Assembly (NCBI RefSeq): GCF_017868775.1
Contig: NZ_CP053381.1
Location: 3,844,001-3,908,000, forward strand
Direction of reading: 5' to 3'
Origin: Billgrantia sulfidoxydans
Lineage (GTDB): Bacteria; Pseudomonadota; Gammaproteobacteria; Pseudomonadales; Halomonadaceae
Length of the DNA stretch: 64,000 bases
The notes under the pieces are model-generated. The model made no database searches. It was given only the letters and a program-made list of their open reading frames with translations, and was not told where the DNA came from. Shown piece after piece: positions 50,549-62,310 of this stretch. How positions within the stretch are numbered: position 1 is the stretch's first letter; the number at the start of each line of letters is the position of its first letter. Position numbers and translations under genes: made by a program.

Positions 50549-51463
50549 ATGATAGAACTTCGTCACTTGCGCACGCTGGTCGCCTTGCGTGATGCCGGAT
50601 CGCTGGTGGAAGCCGCCGAGCGGGTCCACCTGACCCAATCGGCGCTGTCGCACCAGATCAAGGATCTGGAGGAGCGCCTGGGCACGGCGTTGTTCGTGCG
50701 CAAGACGCGACCGGTGGAGTTCACTCGTGCCGGCCAGCGTCTGCTGGCACTGGCCGAGCAGGTGCTGCCGCTGGTGCGCATGGCCGAGCGCGACGTCGCC
50801 CGACTGATCGGGCACGAGCCGGGGCGCCTGCACATGGCCATCGAGTGCCACAGCTGCTTCCAGTGGCTGATGCCGACCATCGATCACTTCCGCGACCACT
50901 GGCCGGAGGTGGAGATCGACATTCCCGGCGGACACCATTTCGACCCGCTGCCGGCCCTGGCCCGCGAGCAGCTCGACCTGGTGATCACCGCCGACCCGCA
51001 GCCGCTGCCGGGGGTCTACTACGAGCCGCTGTTCCGCTATCAGGGCCTGCTGGCGGTCGCTCGACAGCATCCTCTCGCCGACCGCGCCTTCATCGTGCCC
51101 GCGGAGCTCGCCGACGAGACCCTGATCACCTATCCCGTCGAGCATGCCCGCCTGGACGTGTTCACCCAGTTTCTCGACCCCGCCGGCGTACGCCCGCGCG
51201 AGATCCGCACCGCCGAACTCACGGTAATGATGATGCAGCTGGTGGCCAGCGGTCGCGGCGTCTGTGCGCTGCCCAACTGGGCCCTGACGGAGTACCTGGA
51301 GCGCGACTACGTGAAGGCGGTGGGGCTCGGCGAGGCGGGCATGTGGAGCACCCTGTATGCGGCCATCCGCGAGGAGAGCCGCGAGCAGCCGTGGATGGAG
51401 GATTTCCTGCGCACGGCCCGCGAGACCTCCTTCGCCGTGCTGGAAGGCATCAAGCCGGCTTGA
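50549..51463 (+). CDS. metR: LysR-family methionine regulator MetR
   Basis: MetR activates metE and related genes with homocysteine as co-effector. The 304-residue protein has the LysR HTH (MIELRHLRTLVALRDAGSLV, VHLTQSALSHQIKDLEERLG) and the effector domain with AIECHSCFQWLMPTIDHFRD, the MetR-typical stretch, and LVASGRGVCALPNWAL. It is divergent from metE across 97 bases. The 3' end overlaps the convergent histidine kinase gene by 14 bases. Confidence 0.96.
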   Translation: MIELRHLRTLVALRDAGSLVEAAERVHLTQSALSHQIKDLEERLGTALFVRKTRPVEFTRAGQRLLALAEQVLPLVRMAERDVARLIGHEPGRLHMAIECHSCFQWLMPTIDHFRDHWPEVEIDIPGGHHFDPLPALAREQLDLVITADPQPLPGVYYEPLFRYQGLLAVARQHPLADRAFIVPAELADETLITYPVEHARLDVFTQFLDPAGVRPREIRTAELTVMMMQLVASGRGVCALPNWALTEYLERDYVKAVGLGEAGMWSTLYAAIREESREQPWMEDFLRTARETSFAVLEGIKPA

Positions 51464-53087
51464 CCGGCAGCTTGGCCCTGCCGTTCCCTCCTCTCGGCAG
51501 CAGCAGCGAGAAACGCGCACCGCCCAGCTCCTGGCTGTCGTCGACCACCACGCTGCCGCCGTGCCAGGCCATGACCTTCTGCACGATGGAGAGCCCCAGC
51601 CCGTAGCCCCCGCTGCGCCGGGTACGACTGTCGTCGAGCCGGGCAAAAGGCTTGAAGATGGCCTGACGCTCGCCGGCCGGTACGCCGGGCCCGTCGTCCT
51701 CGATGTCCAGCCGCACCAGCCGCGACTCCAGCGTGATCCGCACCAGCACCCGGGATTGGGCGTGTCGGCAGGCATTGGCCACCAGGTTCTGCAGCGCCCG
51801 CTGCAGGTAGCGCGGATCGGCCAGCACCTCGACCTCATCTCCCGGCGCCAGCGCCAGGCGCAGGTGCGCATGCAGCGGCGCCAAGGTCTCGATGACCCGC
51901 TCGGCGACGGCGCGACAGTCGACCTGGGTGCGCTCCAGCTCGGCCCCGTTGACGATGCCGCTGTCGAGCCGCGCGTAGGTCAGGATCTCGTCGATCAGTT
52001 GATCGAGCTCCTCGATGTCGCTGTCGATGCCGTGCAACTGGCGGTGAATGGCGGGGTCGTCGGTCATGTCCTCGACCATCTGCATGGCGAAGCGGATGCG
52101 TGCCACCGGCGTGCGCAGCTCGTGGGACACCGCGCGGATCATCTCCTGCTGCGAGCGCAGCAGCGACTGCACCTGGGCGGCCATGGCGTTGAAGGCCATC
52201 CCCACCCGGCCGATGAAGCCGCCGGCGTCGACCTTGACCCGCGTATCGAGGCGACCGCTGGCGATGCGCCCCGCCGCCAGCTCGAGGCGCGCCAGGCGCG
52301 CCTCCACGCCGCGTACGATCAGGTAGATGATGGCGGCCAGCACGCCGAGCATGATCACCAGCACCAGCAGCAGCAGCGAGATGGGAGTGGGCTCGAGCGC
52401 CGAGACCGGACCGATCGACAGCCACTGGCGAGAGCCATCGGCGGCCGGCACGGCGAGATGAACCGTCAGCGCCCAATGACCCGGCATCAGGCGAATCACC
52501 AACTCGCCGTCGCGCAGCCGGGTGAGCTGGTGGCTGTCGAGCCCCTCGGGGGCCAGGTCGCTGAGACGCACCGGCAACGCCTCGCTGGTCACGCTCTCGA
52601 GGCGCCGGCGGCGGGCCTCGCCGTTCACCTCCGCCAGCCAATCGCCCAGCATCTGCGCCAGGCCGCGCAGCTGGCGCTCGTTGAGCCCCGAGAGACGGGC
52701 TTCCAGAATGCGCGCCTCGCGAGGCAGGCGCCGGTAGAGCCGCCAGTCGCCCTCCTCGCGCACCTTGACCAGCACCCGGCCGTGTTCGACCCGCCGGCGC
52801 TCGAACCAGCCAAGCTCGGCGTCCTCCGGCTCGCGCAGCGACAGGCGCACGTTGAGCAGATCCGATTGCTGGGTCAGCCAGTCACCACGCTGATGGGCAG
52901 GCAAGGCCGCCACCCGCCAGGTAAGCAGTTGCAGCGGCGCCTCGGCCAGCTGTTCGCGATATTGCTCGACGCGGACCCGATCGACCAGGGCCAGGCCCAT
53001 CAGGGCCAGGCCGAAGGTCAGCAGCAGTGCCAGGGCCAGGGCCAGATAGACGCGCAGGAAGGAGCCATCGGCCAGGAACCGCTGCAT
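51450..53087 (-). CDS. rstB: RstB-like sensor histidine kinase
   Basis: Membrane sensor of 545 residues. A first span (LALALALLLTFGLALMGLAL), a periplasmic domain of about 200 residues and a second span (SLLLLVLVIMLGVLAAIIYL) are followed by HAMP, the dimerisation box VSHELRTPVARIRFAMQM with the phosphorylated His, and the ATPase domain (NLVANACRHA, IEDDGPGVP, GGYGLGLSIV). The periplasmic domain makes it longer than E. coli RstB (433). It starts three bases after the response regulator stop. Confidence 0.92.
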   Translation of the reverse strand: MQRFLADGSFLRVYLALALALLLTFGLALMGLALVDRVRVEQYREQLAEAPLQLLTWRVAALPAHQRGDWLTQQSDLLNVRLSLREPEDAELGWFERRRVEHGRVLVKVREEGDWRLYRRLPREARILEARLSGLNERQLRGLAQMLGDWLAEVNGEARRRRLESVTSEALPVRLSDLAPEGLDSHQLTRLRDGELVIRLMPGHWALTVHLAVPAADGSRQWLSIGPVSALEPTPISLLLLVLVIMLGVLAAIIYLIVRGVEARLARLELAAGRIASGRLDTRVKVDAGGFIGRVGMAFNAMAAQVQSLLRSQQEMIRAVSHELRTPVARIRFAMQMVEDMTDDPAIHRQLHGIDSDIEELDQLIDEILTYARLDSGIVNGAELERTQVDCRAVAERVIETLAPLHAHLRLALAPGDEVEVLADPRYLQRALQNLVANACRHAQSRVLVRITLESRLVRLDIEDDGPGVPAGERQAIFKPFARLDDSRTRRSGGYGLGLSIVQKVMAWHGGSVVVDDSQELGGARFSLLLPRGGNGRAKLPVKPA

Positions 53088-53090
53088 GAT

Positions 53091-53804
53091 TCAGGCATCC
53101 TTGACGAAGAGATAGCCCTTGCTGCGTACTGTCTTGATCCGGTGCGGATGGTTGGGGTCGTCACCGATCTTGGGACGAATCCGTGAAACCCGGACGTCGA
53201 TGGAGCGGTCCTGGCCGTCGTACTTGATGCCACGCAAGTCGCTGAAGATCTCTTCCCGGGTGAGCACCCGGCCGGCATTGCTGGCGAGCAGCCATAGCAG
53301 ATCGAACTCGGCGCTGGTGAGGTCGATACGCTCGCCCTGCAACCACGCCTCACGGGTGGCGCTGTCGATCTCCAGGTTGCCGAAGGTGAGCCGGGCCTCG
53401 CCGGATTGCTCGGCGTTCTCCGCACGGCGCAGCAGCGCCCGCATGCGTGCCAGCAGCACCCTGGGCTGAACCGGCTTGGGCACGTAGTCGTCGGCCCCCA
53501 TTTCCAGCCCCAGCACCTGGTCCATGTCGTCGGTGCGGGCGGTCAACATCAGGATCGGTCCGGCATAGTCGGGCCTGGCCCGGCGACAGATCGACAATCC
53601 ATCCTCTCCGGGCAGCATCAGATCGAGAATCACCAGATCCGGCTGCAGCGTCAATATCTGTTCGACACCTCGCGAGCCCTCGGCTTCCACCGTGACCTTG
53701 AATCCGTTGGATTCCAGATAGTCGCGGGTGAGCTCGGCCAGGCGCACGTCATCCTCGATAATCAGCACGTGTTCCATGTCGCTGCTTTCCAGGTTGTCAT
53801 CCAT
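53091..53804 (-). CDS. rstA: RstA-like response regulator
   Basis: OmpR-type regulator. The receiver domain (MEHVLIIEDDVRLAELTRDY, phosphoacceptor Asp in LVILDLMLPGEDG, LTARTDD) is followed by a winged helix (LTSAEFDLLWLLASNAGRV, DLRGIKYDGQDRSIDVRVSR, IKTVRSKGYLFV). That C-terminal region closely matches E. coli RstA. Several in-frame starts exist (53813, 53804, 53777); the ATG at 53777 has GGAAAG upstream and gives the tightest receiver domain. The signal and targets are not evident from the sequence. Confidence 0.92.
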   Translation of the reverse strand: MDDNLESSDMEHVLIIEDDVRLAELTRDYLESNGFKVTVEAEGSRGVEQILTLQPDLVILDLMLPGEDGLSICRRARPDYAGPILMLTARTDDMDQVLGLEMGADDYVPKPVQPRVLLARMRALLRRAENAEQSGEARLTFGNLEIDSATREAWLQGERIDLTSAEFDLLWLLASNAGRVLTREEIFSDLRGIKYDGQDRSIDVRVSRIRPKIGDDPNHPHRIKTVRSKGYLFVKDA

Positions 53805-54004
53805 CCTAGTCATCCCCGTGCTGGGCTTCGTTGTCACTCGGGACACCCTGTCCCGCCAAATCACACATCAAGGATACCCGAAATAGGCCCTTTCGCCTGC
53901 CTTTCATGACATTTCGCGTCCTTGCAGCTTGCCAGCGAAGCATAGCCCGGACTCGCGCAACAACCCAAAGGATGCCCCCTGTCGAGTCACAGCTCACCCA
54001 CAGG

Positions 54005-54013
54005 TTATCCACT
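54005..54013 (+). promoter_or_regulatory. DnaA-like box upstream of nrdA
   Basis: TTATCCACT differs from the DnaA 9-mer TTATCCACA at the last base. It lies 18 bases before the first NrdR-like box. In E. coli, DnaA boxes in the nrdAB promoter tie expression to replication, so a similar role is plausible. Confidence 0.45.
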
Positions 54014-54030
54014 TGAAGGCGGCGAAAAAG

Positions 54031-54046
54031 CACACTATCTTGTGTT
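54031..54046. promoter_or_regulatory. NrdR box 1
   Basis: CACACTATCTTGTGTT contains the NrdR-type ACAC-TATCTT-GTGT core. Its centre is about 30 bases from that of box 2, the three-turn spacing typical of paired NrdR sites. Confidence 0.7.
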
Positions 54047-54060
54047 CTCAAAACAGAACG

Positions 54061-54076
54061 ACACAAGATGATGTGC
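54061..54076. promoter_or_regulatory. NrdR box 2
   Basis: ACACAAGATGATGTGC is approximately the reverse complement of box 1 extended by a base. It overlaps an upstream in-frame ATG (54068), one reason to place the nrdA start further down. Confidence 0.65.
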
Positions 54077-54154
54077 ATTTACCAAGCCTTGCCTTGGCTG
54101 TCAATGCCCCTCATCGCCCTGACCTCATCCCCACGCAGAAGGGATTATCGGCCC

Positions 54155-57055
<2,901 letters not shown>

Positions 57056-57186
57056 CGACCAAGAGCGAAGAAGGAAGACGGCGCTGCGCGTCGATGACGA
57101 GGAAAGAGCATGGCGGTACTCCCCTCTTCCGCCCGAAGGGCGCTTCCTTCTCATGTCTTCCATCTATTCCGAGGAACGAGGACAAC

Positions 57187-58419
57187 ATGCTGAACTGGGA
57201 CGAATTCCACGAGGACGAGACACCTGTCGCCGAGCAGCCGGCCAAGGCCGCGCCGGCCCCTGTCGCCAAGCCGCAGCCCGCGGCCGTGGAGGAAAGCCGC
57301 GGCAGCTACCACGCCGCCGAGAGCGACCGCCTGGCGCGGGCGCGCAAGTCGCTCGAAGAGCTCGACGTGGCGGCCGGCCTCGAGGAGCTGGAGATGGGGG
57401 CGGCGCGCATCGAGGTCAGCGACAAGCAGATGATCAACGCCCGCGCCGACCTCAACCAGCTGGTGCCCTTCAAGTACGAGTGGGCGTGGCAGAAGTACCT
57501 GGACGGCAGCGCCAACCACTGGATGCCCCAGGAAGTGAACATGAACGCCGACATCGCCCTGTGGAAGAGCCAGGACGGCCTGACCGAGGACGAACGGCGC
57601 ATCGTGATGCGCAGCCTGGGCTATTTCTCCACCGCCGACTCGCTGGTGGCCAACAACCTGGTGCTGGCGCTGTATCGCCTGATCACCAACCCCGAGTGCC
57701 GCCAGTACCTGCTGCGCCAGGCCTTCGAGGAGGCGATCCACACCCACGCCTACCAGTACTGCGTGGAGTCGCTGGGCATGGATGAAGGCGAAGTCTTCAA
57801 CATGTACCGCGAGGTACCGTCGGTGGCCGCCAAGTCCGCCTGGAGCCTCAAGCACACCCAGTCGCTGGCGCGCCCCGACTTCAACACCGGCACGCCGGAG
57901 AGTGACCAGGAGTTGCTGCGCAACCTGATCGCCTTCTACTGCGTCACCGAGGGCATCTTCTTCTATTGCGGCTTTAGCCAGATCCTCTCCATGGGCCGTC
58001 GCAACAAGATGACCGGCGTCGCCGAGCAGTTCCAGTACATCCTGCGCGACGAGTCGATGCACCTGAACTTCGGCGTGGACATGATCAACCAGATCAAGAT
58101 CGAGAACCCGCACCTGTGGACGCCCGAGTTCCAGGACGAGGTGACCCAGATGATCCTCGAGGGCACCGAGCTCGAGATCGCCTACGCCCGCGACTCCATG
58201 CCCCGCGGCGTGCTGGGCATGAACGCGGCGATCATGGAGGAGTACCTGCACTTCATCTGCAACCGCCGCCTGGCCCAGATCGGGCTCAAGGAGCAGTTCC
58301 CCGGCGCGCAGAACCCCTTCCCGTGGATGAGCGAGATCATCGACCTGCGTAAGGAGAAGAACTTCTTCGAGACCCGCGTCACCGAGTACCAGGTGGGCGG
58401 CGCGCTGAGCTGGGATTGA
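57187..58419 (+). CDS. nrdB: Class I ribonucleotide reductase, beta subunit
   Basis: Radical-generating R2 subunit of 410 residues. The diiron ligands are visible in NMNADIALW (Asp), [16 protein letters not shown] (Glu, His), [11 protein letters not shown] (Glu) and [10 protein letters not shown] (Glu, His). The Tyr seven residues after the second Glu is the radical tyrosine. The first 50 residues are an A/P-rich extension, poorly conserved in the family. GAGGACAAC precedes the chosen ATG, 131 bases after nrdA. Confidence 0.97.
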   Translation: MLNWDEFHEDETPVAEQPAKAAPAPVAKPQPAAVEESRGSYHAAESDRLARARKSLEELDVAAGLEELEMGAARIEVSDKQMINARADLNQLVPFKYEWAWQKYLDGSANHWMPQEVNMNADIALWKSQDGLTEDERRIVMRSLGYFSTADSLVANNLVLALYRLITNPECRQYLLRQAFEEAIHTHAYQYCVESLGMDEGEVFNMYREVPSVAAKSAWSLKHTQSLARPDFNTGTPESDQELLRNLIAFYCVTEGIFFYCGFSQILSMGRRNKMTGVAEQFQYILRDESMHLNFGVDMINQIKIENPHLWTPEFQDEVTQMILEGTELEIAYARDSMPRGVLGMNAAIMEEYLHFICNRRLAQIGLKEQFPGAQNPFPWMSEIIDLRKEKNFFETRVTEYQVGGALSWD

Positions 58420-58432
58420 TCGCTGTTCACCA

Positions 58433-58456
58433 GCCCCACCCAAGGCCGGGTGGGGC
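58433..58456 (+). terminator. Terminator after nrdB
   Basis: GCCCCACCC and GGGTGGGGC form a nine-base stem around AAGGCC, followed by ATTTGCC, starting 13 bases after the nrdB stop. This ends the nrdAB operon. The next 250 bases show no convincing gene. Confidence 0.7.
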
Positions 58457-58708
58457 ATTTGCCAGGCAGGAATGAGGAGTCGAAGTCCACATGTAATACC
58501 GGTCGCCAACCAGGAGGTGCGTCATGTCCCTGAAATGCGTGTCCCCAGAGCCGCATCGTCGCTCTGCCCCTTCCCAAGCCGCCAGGCCCTCCCCCGGGCC
58601 CGGTTCCAGCACGGTATTCGTCACGCCTCGTCGCCGCGCGCTGCCATGCCCCTGCTCTCCGGCCAGCCTGGCTACGGCCTTCAACCATCTCGAGGTGAGG
58701 TAAACGTC

Positions 58709-59038
58709 ATGGGAAGTTACTACGCAAACGATAACGTTCATCTTAGCGGAGCGCATGCTCCCCGGGACTCACGGGCTTGGCAGCATGCCCTGGACCTTGC
58801 CCTGGCGGCCCATGACAGCGAGGACGCCCTGGCCCGCTACCCCCATGTGGCCTTCGCCTTTCCTTCCTCCGCGCCCAATCCCTATACCCGCGAGTACCCG
58901 TTGCTCGACTATCGCGAACTCAAGGAGTGGGCGAGCTCGCGCGGATGGCGGGTACGGCCCGCTCCCGAACGAGCCCCGGCGGACGAGAAGTACAGCCCAC
59001 CGGTGCGCTTCACACGCCTGCCGTCCCGCTACCACTGA
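58709..59038 (+). CDS. Hypothetical protein, 109 residues
   Basis: Not recognised. It begins MGSYYANDNVHLSGAHAPRD, has a helical alanine-rich middle (RAWQHALDLALAAHDSEDAL) and a proline/arginine-rich tail (VRPAPERAPADEKYSPPVRF). There is no signal peptide or membrane span. GAGGTGAGGT lies about ten bases before the ATG. The first 40 bases are AT-richer than the surroundings. The frame stays open upstream to 58472, but without a ribosome site. Confidence 0.6.
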   Translation: MGSYYANDNVHLSGAHAPRDSRAWQHALDLALAAHDSEDALARYPHVAFAFPSSAPNPYTREYPLLDYRELKEWASSRGWRVRPAPERAPADEKYSPPVRFTRLPSRYH

Positions 59039-59098
59039 AGGGATTGTCTTGCCTCGACGGACGCCAGGCAGGCGATCCGCACCGGCGGAATCGCGTTC

Positions 59099-59533
59099 AT
59101 GAACCAAGCGCGACAGGCCACCTTGCGCATCGCGGCAGCCCTGATCCTCGACGACGAGGGCCGTGTGCTGCTGGTGCGCAAGCGTGGCACCGAACGCTTC
59201 ATGCAGGCCGGCGGCAAGCTCGAGCCGGGCGAGCCCGCCGAAACGGCGCTCCGCCGGGAACTGTCCGAGGAGCTTGGCCACCCTCCGGTGGCATTGCAGC
59301 CGCTCGGCGAGTACTCGGCCCCCGCCGCCAACGAGCCAGGCTGCCAGGTTCATGCCTGGCTGTTCCTGGTCACGATGCCGCCGCGGATCGCACCGGCCGC
59401 CGAGATCGCCGAACTGCACTGGGTGACGCCCGGGGAGGCGCAGCGGCTGCCTCTGGCAGCCCTCACGCGGGACCACGTGCTTCCGCTGGCCATGCGTTTC
59501 TTGCAGCATCGGACGCCACGCTCGTTGTCGTGA
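59099..59533 (+). CDS. Nudix hydrolase
   Basis: The 144-residue protein has one Nudix box, GGKLEPGEPAETALRRELSEELG, with all catalytic Glu and Arg residues (shown here as GGKLEPGE and RRELSEELG). It hydrolyses a nucleoside diphosphate linked to another moiety; likely substrates cannot be named. The fold starts at LRIAAALILDDEGRVLLVRK. It is followed by a phospholipase D-like gene after 60 bases. Confidence 0.92.
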   Translation: MNQARQATLRIAAALILDDEGRVLLVRKRGTERFMQAGGKLEPGEPAETALRRELSEELGHPPVALQPLGEYSAPAANEPGCQVHAWLFLVTMPPRIAPAAEIAELHWVTPGEAQRLPLAALTRDHVLPLAMRFLQHRTPRSLS

Positions 59534-59593
59534 GGGCTGTCGCCTCCTACGCTCGGGTGAATCCATGCACGCGACGAGGCAAGGAGGCCCGTC

Positions 59594-60700
59594 ATGGAAA
59601 CCGACTGGAAGCAGGGTAATCGGATCGTCCTGCTGCCTGATAGCCGCTGCTTCGTGCCCGCCCTGCTCGACGCTATCGATAGCGCCCGGGAGTCGATCTG
59701 GTTGGAGCAGTATCTGGTCGAGTCCGGGCGCTTGACCCGTCGCTTCTTTGCGGCGCTGGCCCGGGCGGCACAGCGCGGCGTCGAAGTTCACGTGCTCCTG
59801 GACAGCTTCGGTGCCGCCGGGCTGGGCCAGCGGGAACGCGTACGTCTGTCGACGTCCGGCGCGGCTCTGCGCCATTACAACCCCTTCATGATGCGACGCC
59901 TGCGCCGCAACCTGGTACGTACCCATCGCAAGCTGGTCTTGATCGATCGCCGAGTGGCCTACACCGGCGGCTACTGCCTCACCGACGACTACCTGGGCGA
60001 CTGGTTCGACCTGATGGTGAAAATGGAAGGACCGGTGGTGGCGGATTGGATCACGCTGTTTGCGGATCTCTGGGAATCGCCTCGCACCCACGGCGACAAG
60101 GCCCCGATAGCCCGCCAGCCGGCGGCGACAGGCCAGCCCGGGAACCTGGCGGCGCGGCTTGCGCACAACGAGGGCCAGCATAGCCCGAGCATCCGCCACT
60201 CCTTGCACCGGCAGGTCGTCGCCGCCACACGCCGCATCTGGCTCTATACCCCCTATTTCCTGCCCTCGCATCAATTGCGGCGGTCGCTTGCGGAGGCGTC
60301 GGCATGCGGCATCGACGTTCGGCTACTGGTGGCAGGCAAGGGGCACGATCACCCGAGCGTGCGCACTGCCGGTCGACGCCACTATGATCGGCTTCTCGAC
60401 GCGGGCGTAGCGATCTATGAGTACCAGCCACGCTTCACCCATGCCAAGTTCTGCATCGTCGACGATTGGGTCACGGTGGGCTCCTGCAACTTCGACCACT
60501 GGAGCCTGCACTGGAACCTGGAAGCGAACGTCGAAGTGGAGAATGCCGCTTTCGCAGACGAACTCGCCGGACTGTTCGAGAACCATAGCCAGGAGAGCAG
60601 GCCGATTCTCGCCGAGACGTGGAAGCACCGCCCCGGATCCCAGCGCCTGCGGGAGCGTATCGCCGCGCTGATCGGAGCCTGGCTGGCCGGGTTGCGTTGA
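59594..60700 (+). CDS. Cardiolipin synthase-like phospholipase D family protein
   Basis: The 368 residues have two HKD motifs, THRKLVLIDRRVAYTGG (about 112-128) and THAKFCIVDDWVTVGSCN (about 280-297), as needed to join two phospholipids into cardiolipin with release of glycerol or ethanolamine. The absence of N-terminal membrane spans and the length resemble E. coli ClsB. AAGGAGG precedes the ATG. Cardiolipin levels often rise at high salinity, which would fit this organism (inference). Confidence 0.88.
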   Translation: METDWKQGNRIVLLPDSRCFVPALLDAIDSARESIWLEQYLVESGRLTRRFFAALARAAQRGVEVHVLLDSFGAAGLGQRERVRLSTSGAALRHYNPFMMRRLRRNLVRTHRKLVLIDRRVAYTGGYCLTDDYLGDWFDLMVKMEGPVVADWITLFADLWESPRTHGDKAPIARQPAATGQPGNLAARLAHNEGQHSPSIRHSLHRQVVAATRRIWLYTPYFLPSHQLRRSLAEASACGIDVRLLVAGKGHDHPSVRTAGRRHYDRLLDAGVAIYEYQPRFTHAKFCIVDDWVTVGSCNFDHWSLHWNLEANVEVENAAFADELAGLFENHSQESRPILAETWKHRPGSQRLRERIAALIGAWLAGLR

Positions 60701-60740
60701 GCGCAGTGAGGCCGAGTGTCGCGGGGCGACCAGGCGACGG

Positions 60741-61982
60741 CTACCGGGCTTCGCTGCGATGCCGGCGCAGCCAGCGCCCGTAGCGCTGGGCGAGCGGGGT
60801 CGCGGTGGTGCCATGGGCAATCATCGAGGCCAATACGATCAGGGTGCCCACCGTCCAGGCCAGGTCGTAGCCTGTGCGGCTCGAGACCAGGGTGGCATAG
60901 TAGAGCGCCGACACGCCTATCGGGCCGAACCAGCCCATGATCAGGGTGACCGGCCAATCCCGCAGTTCCGGCAGCAAGGGCCGTAGCAGCAGGATGACGG
61001 GCAGGCGGCGTAACAGCAGCACGAGCAGGGCCAACAGCCCTCCTTGCAGGCCCAGCGCCTGCCATTCGGACCAGGGCGCAATCAGGCCGAACAGGACGAA
61101 GACCGGCATGGTCAGCAGGATGTTGACCGCCTCCTGAACGTTGTCCTCCTCGCCGCGCTCCTTGCCGCCGACTTCCTGATCGAAGGCCAGGCCGGCGGCG
61201 AACACGCCCAGGATGCTGTTGGTGCCCAATAGCTCGCCCAGCCCCAGCACCAGAAGCGTCAAGGCCAGGGTGATGGAGAGGAACGAGGGCTGGTCGAGGA
61301 AGCCTCGCGTCTCCGACCACTGCAGGGCCCGCCCCGCCATCCAGCCAAGCGCGATCCCGATCAGCGTTCCCCCGGCGATCTCCCACAGCCAGACCCTGCC
61401 GAACCAGTCCAGCCAGGCATCCCCGGCAGGCAGGGACAGCAGCAGGATCGGCAGCAACACCAAGGGAAAGGCCAGGCCATCGTTGGCGCCGGACTCTGCC
61501 GAAAGCAGGTGTCGATAGTCGTCGGGAAGATTTTCCTTGGCCACCCCGCCGGTCACGATCGAGGAGGCCACCACCGGATCGGTGGCACAGACGGTGCCGC
61601 CGACCAGTAGTGCCATCAGCAGGGGCAGGCCCATGACCCAGTAAGTCAGCAGCGAGCTGATCAGGTACATGGCCGGCATGGCGATGCCCAGCAGTACCAG
61701 CAGCGCTCGCCAGTGGACGAAGGGGTAGCTGGGCGGCAACCGCAGCGCAATGCCCATCAGGCTGATGCCCAGGGTCAGCCGCGCCGTCTCCTCCAGCAAG
61801 CGCTTGCCATCACCCCACACCATCGGATCGAGAGCTGCCAGGCCATGGGGACCGAGCGCCACGCCGATCAGAAAGGCGAACAGCGGGGTCGAGAGCCATG
61901 AACGATCCAGCGGGCTCGACAGCAGGCCGACGATCAGCACCAAGCCACCCACGACGGTGAGTGCAATGTTCAATGGGTCCAT
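60741..61982 (-). CDS. CPA1-type Na+(K+)/H+ antiporter
   Basis: Membrane protein of 413 residues with about 12 spans (TVVGGLVLIVGLLS, LFAFLIGVALGPHGL, ISLMGIALRL and others). The ion-binding motifs of the NhaP branch are present: GGTVCATDPVVASSIVTGG (DP pair) and SAESGANDGLAFPLVLLPI (ND pair). Exchange of sodium or potassium for protons is expected. It is convergent with the phospholipase D-type gene and divergent from a 40-codon gene. Confidence 0.9.
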   Translation of the reverse strand: MDPLNIALTVVGGLVLIVGLLSSPLDRSWLSTPLFAFLIGVALGPHGLAALDPMVWGDGKRLLEETARLTLGISLMGIALRLPPSYPFVHWRALLVLLGIAMPAMYLISSLLTYWVMGLPLLMALLVGGTVCATDPVVASSIVTGGVAKENLPDDYRHLLSAESGANDGLAFPLVLLPILLLSLPAGDAWLDWFGRVWLWEIAGGTLIGIALGWMAGRALQWSETRGFLDQPSFLSITLALTLLVLGLGELLGTNSILGVFAAGLAFDQEVGGKERGEEDNVQEAVNILLTMPVFVLFGLIAPWSEWQALGLQGGLLALLVLLLRRLPVILLLRPLLPELRDWPVTLIMGWFGPIGVSALYYATLVSSRTGYDLAWTVGTLIVLASMIAHGTTATPLAQRYGRWLRRHRSEAR

Positions 61983-62132
61983 CCCGGCTCCTTCCGCTGT
62001 GCGCCATCCCTTTCCCTACACTAGGCAACCCGTCGCCAGACGTAAAACCGGTCCGCCTCGGTGGATGGGATTGCACGGCGAAACGCCGCTGGCGTAAAGT
62101 AGTTGCGGACCTCAACGGACAAGGAGTCGAGC

Positions 62133-62255
62133 ATGTCGAACGGCAAGTCCCGCAGCGTCATCAAGCGCATCTACGTACCTACTCACGTGCGCGAGCTTAC
62201 CAACGGCGAACGAGTCACCGTGCCCGGGCACTATCGCAAGCCCTCCGAATCCTGA
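62133..62255 (+). CDS. Small hypothetical protein, 40 residues
   Basis: The reading frame starts MSNGKSRSVIKRIYVPTHVR and ends PGHYRKPSES, and is basic (about ten K/R). ACAAGGAG lies eight bases before the ATG, a strong ribosome site. It fills most of the gap between the antiporter and the pilX-like gene. Short length precludes a fold call; a nucleic-acid-binding role is conceivable from charge alone. Confidence 0.55.
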   Translation: MSNGKSRSVIKRIYVPTHVRELTNGERVTVPGHYRKPSES

Positions 62256-62310
62256 TTGATCTCGATGACGGCCATCACGGCTTCGGGACCGTGGAATAAC
62301 GGCAACTTTC

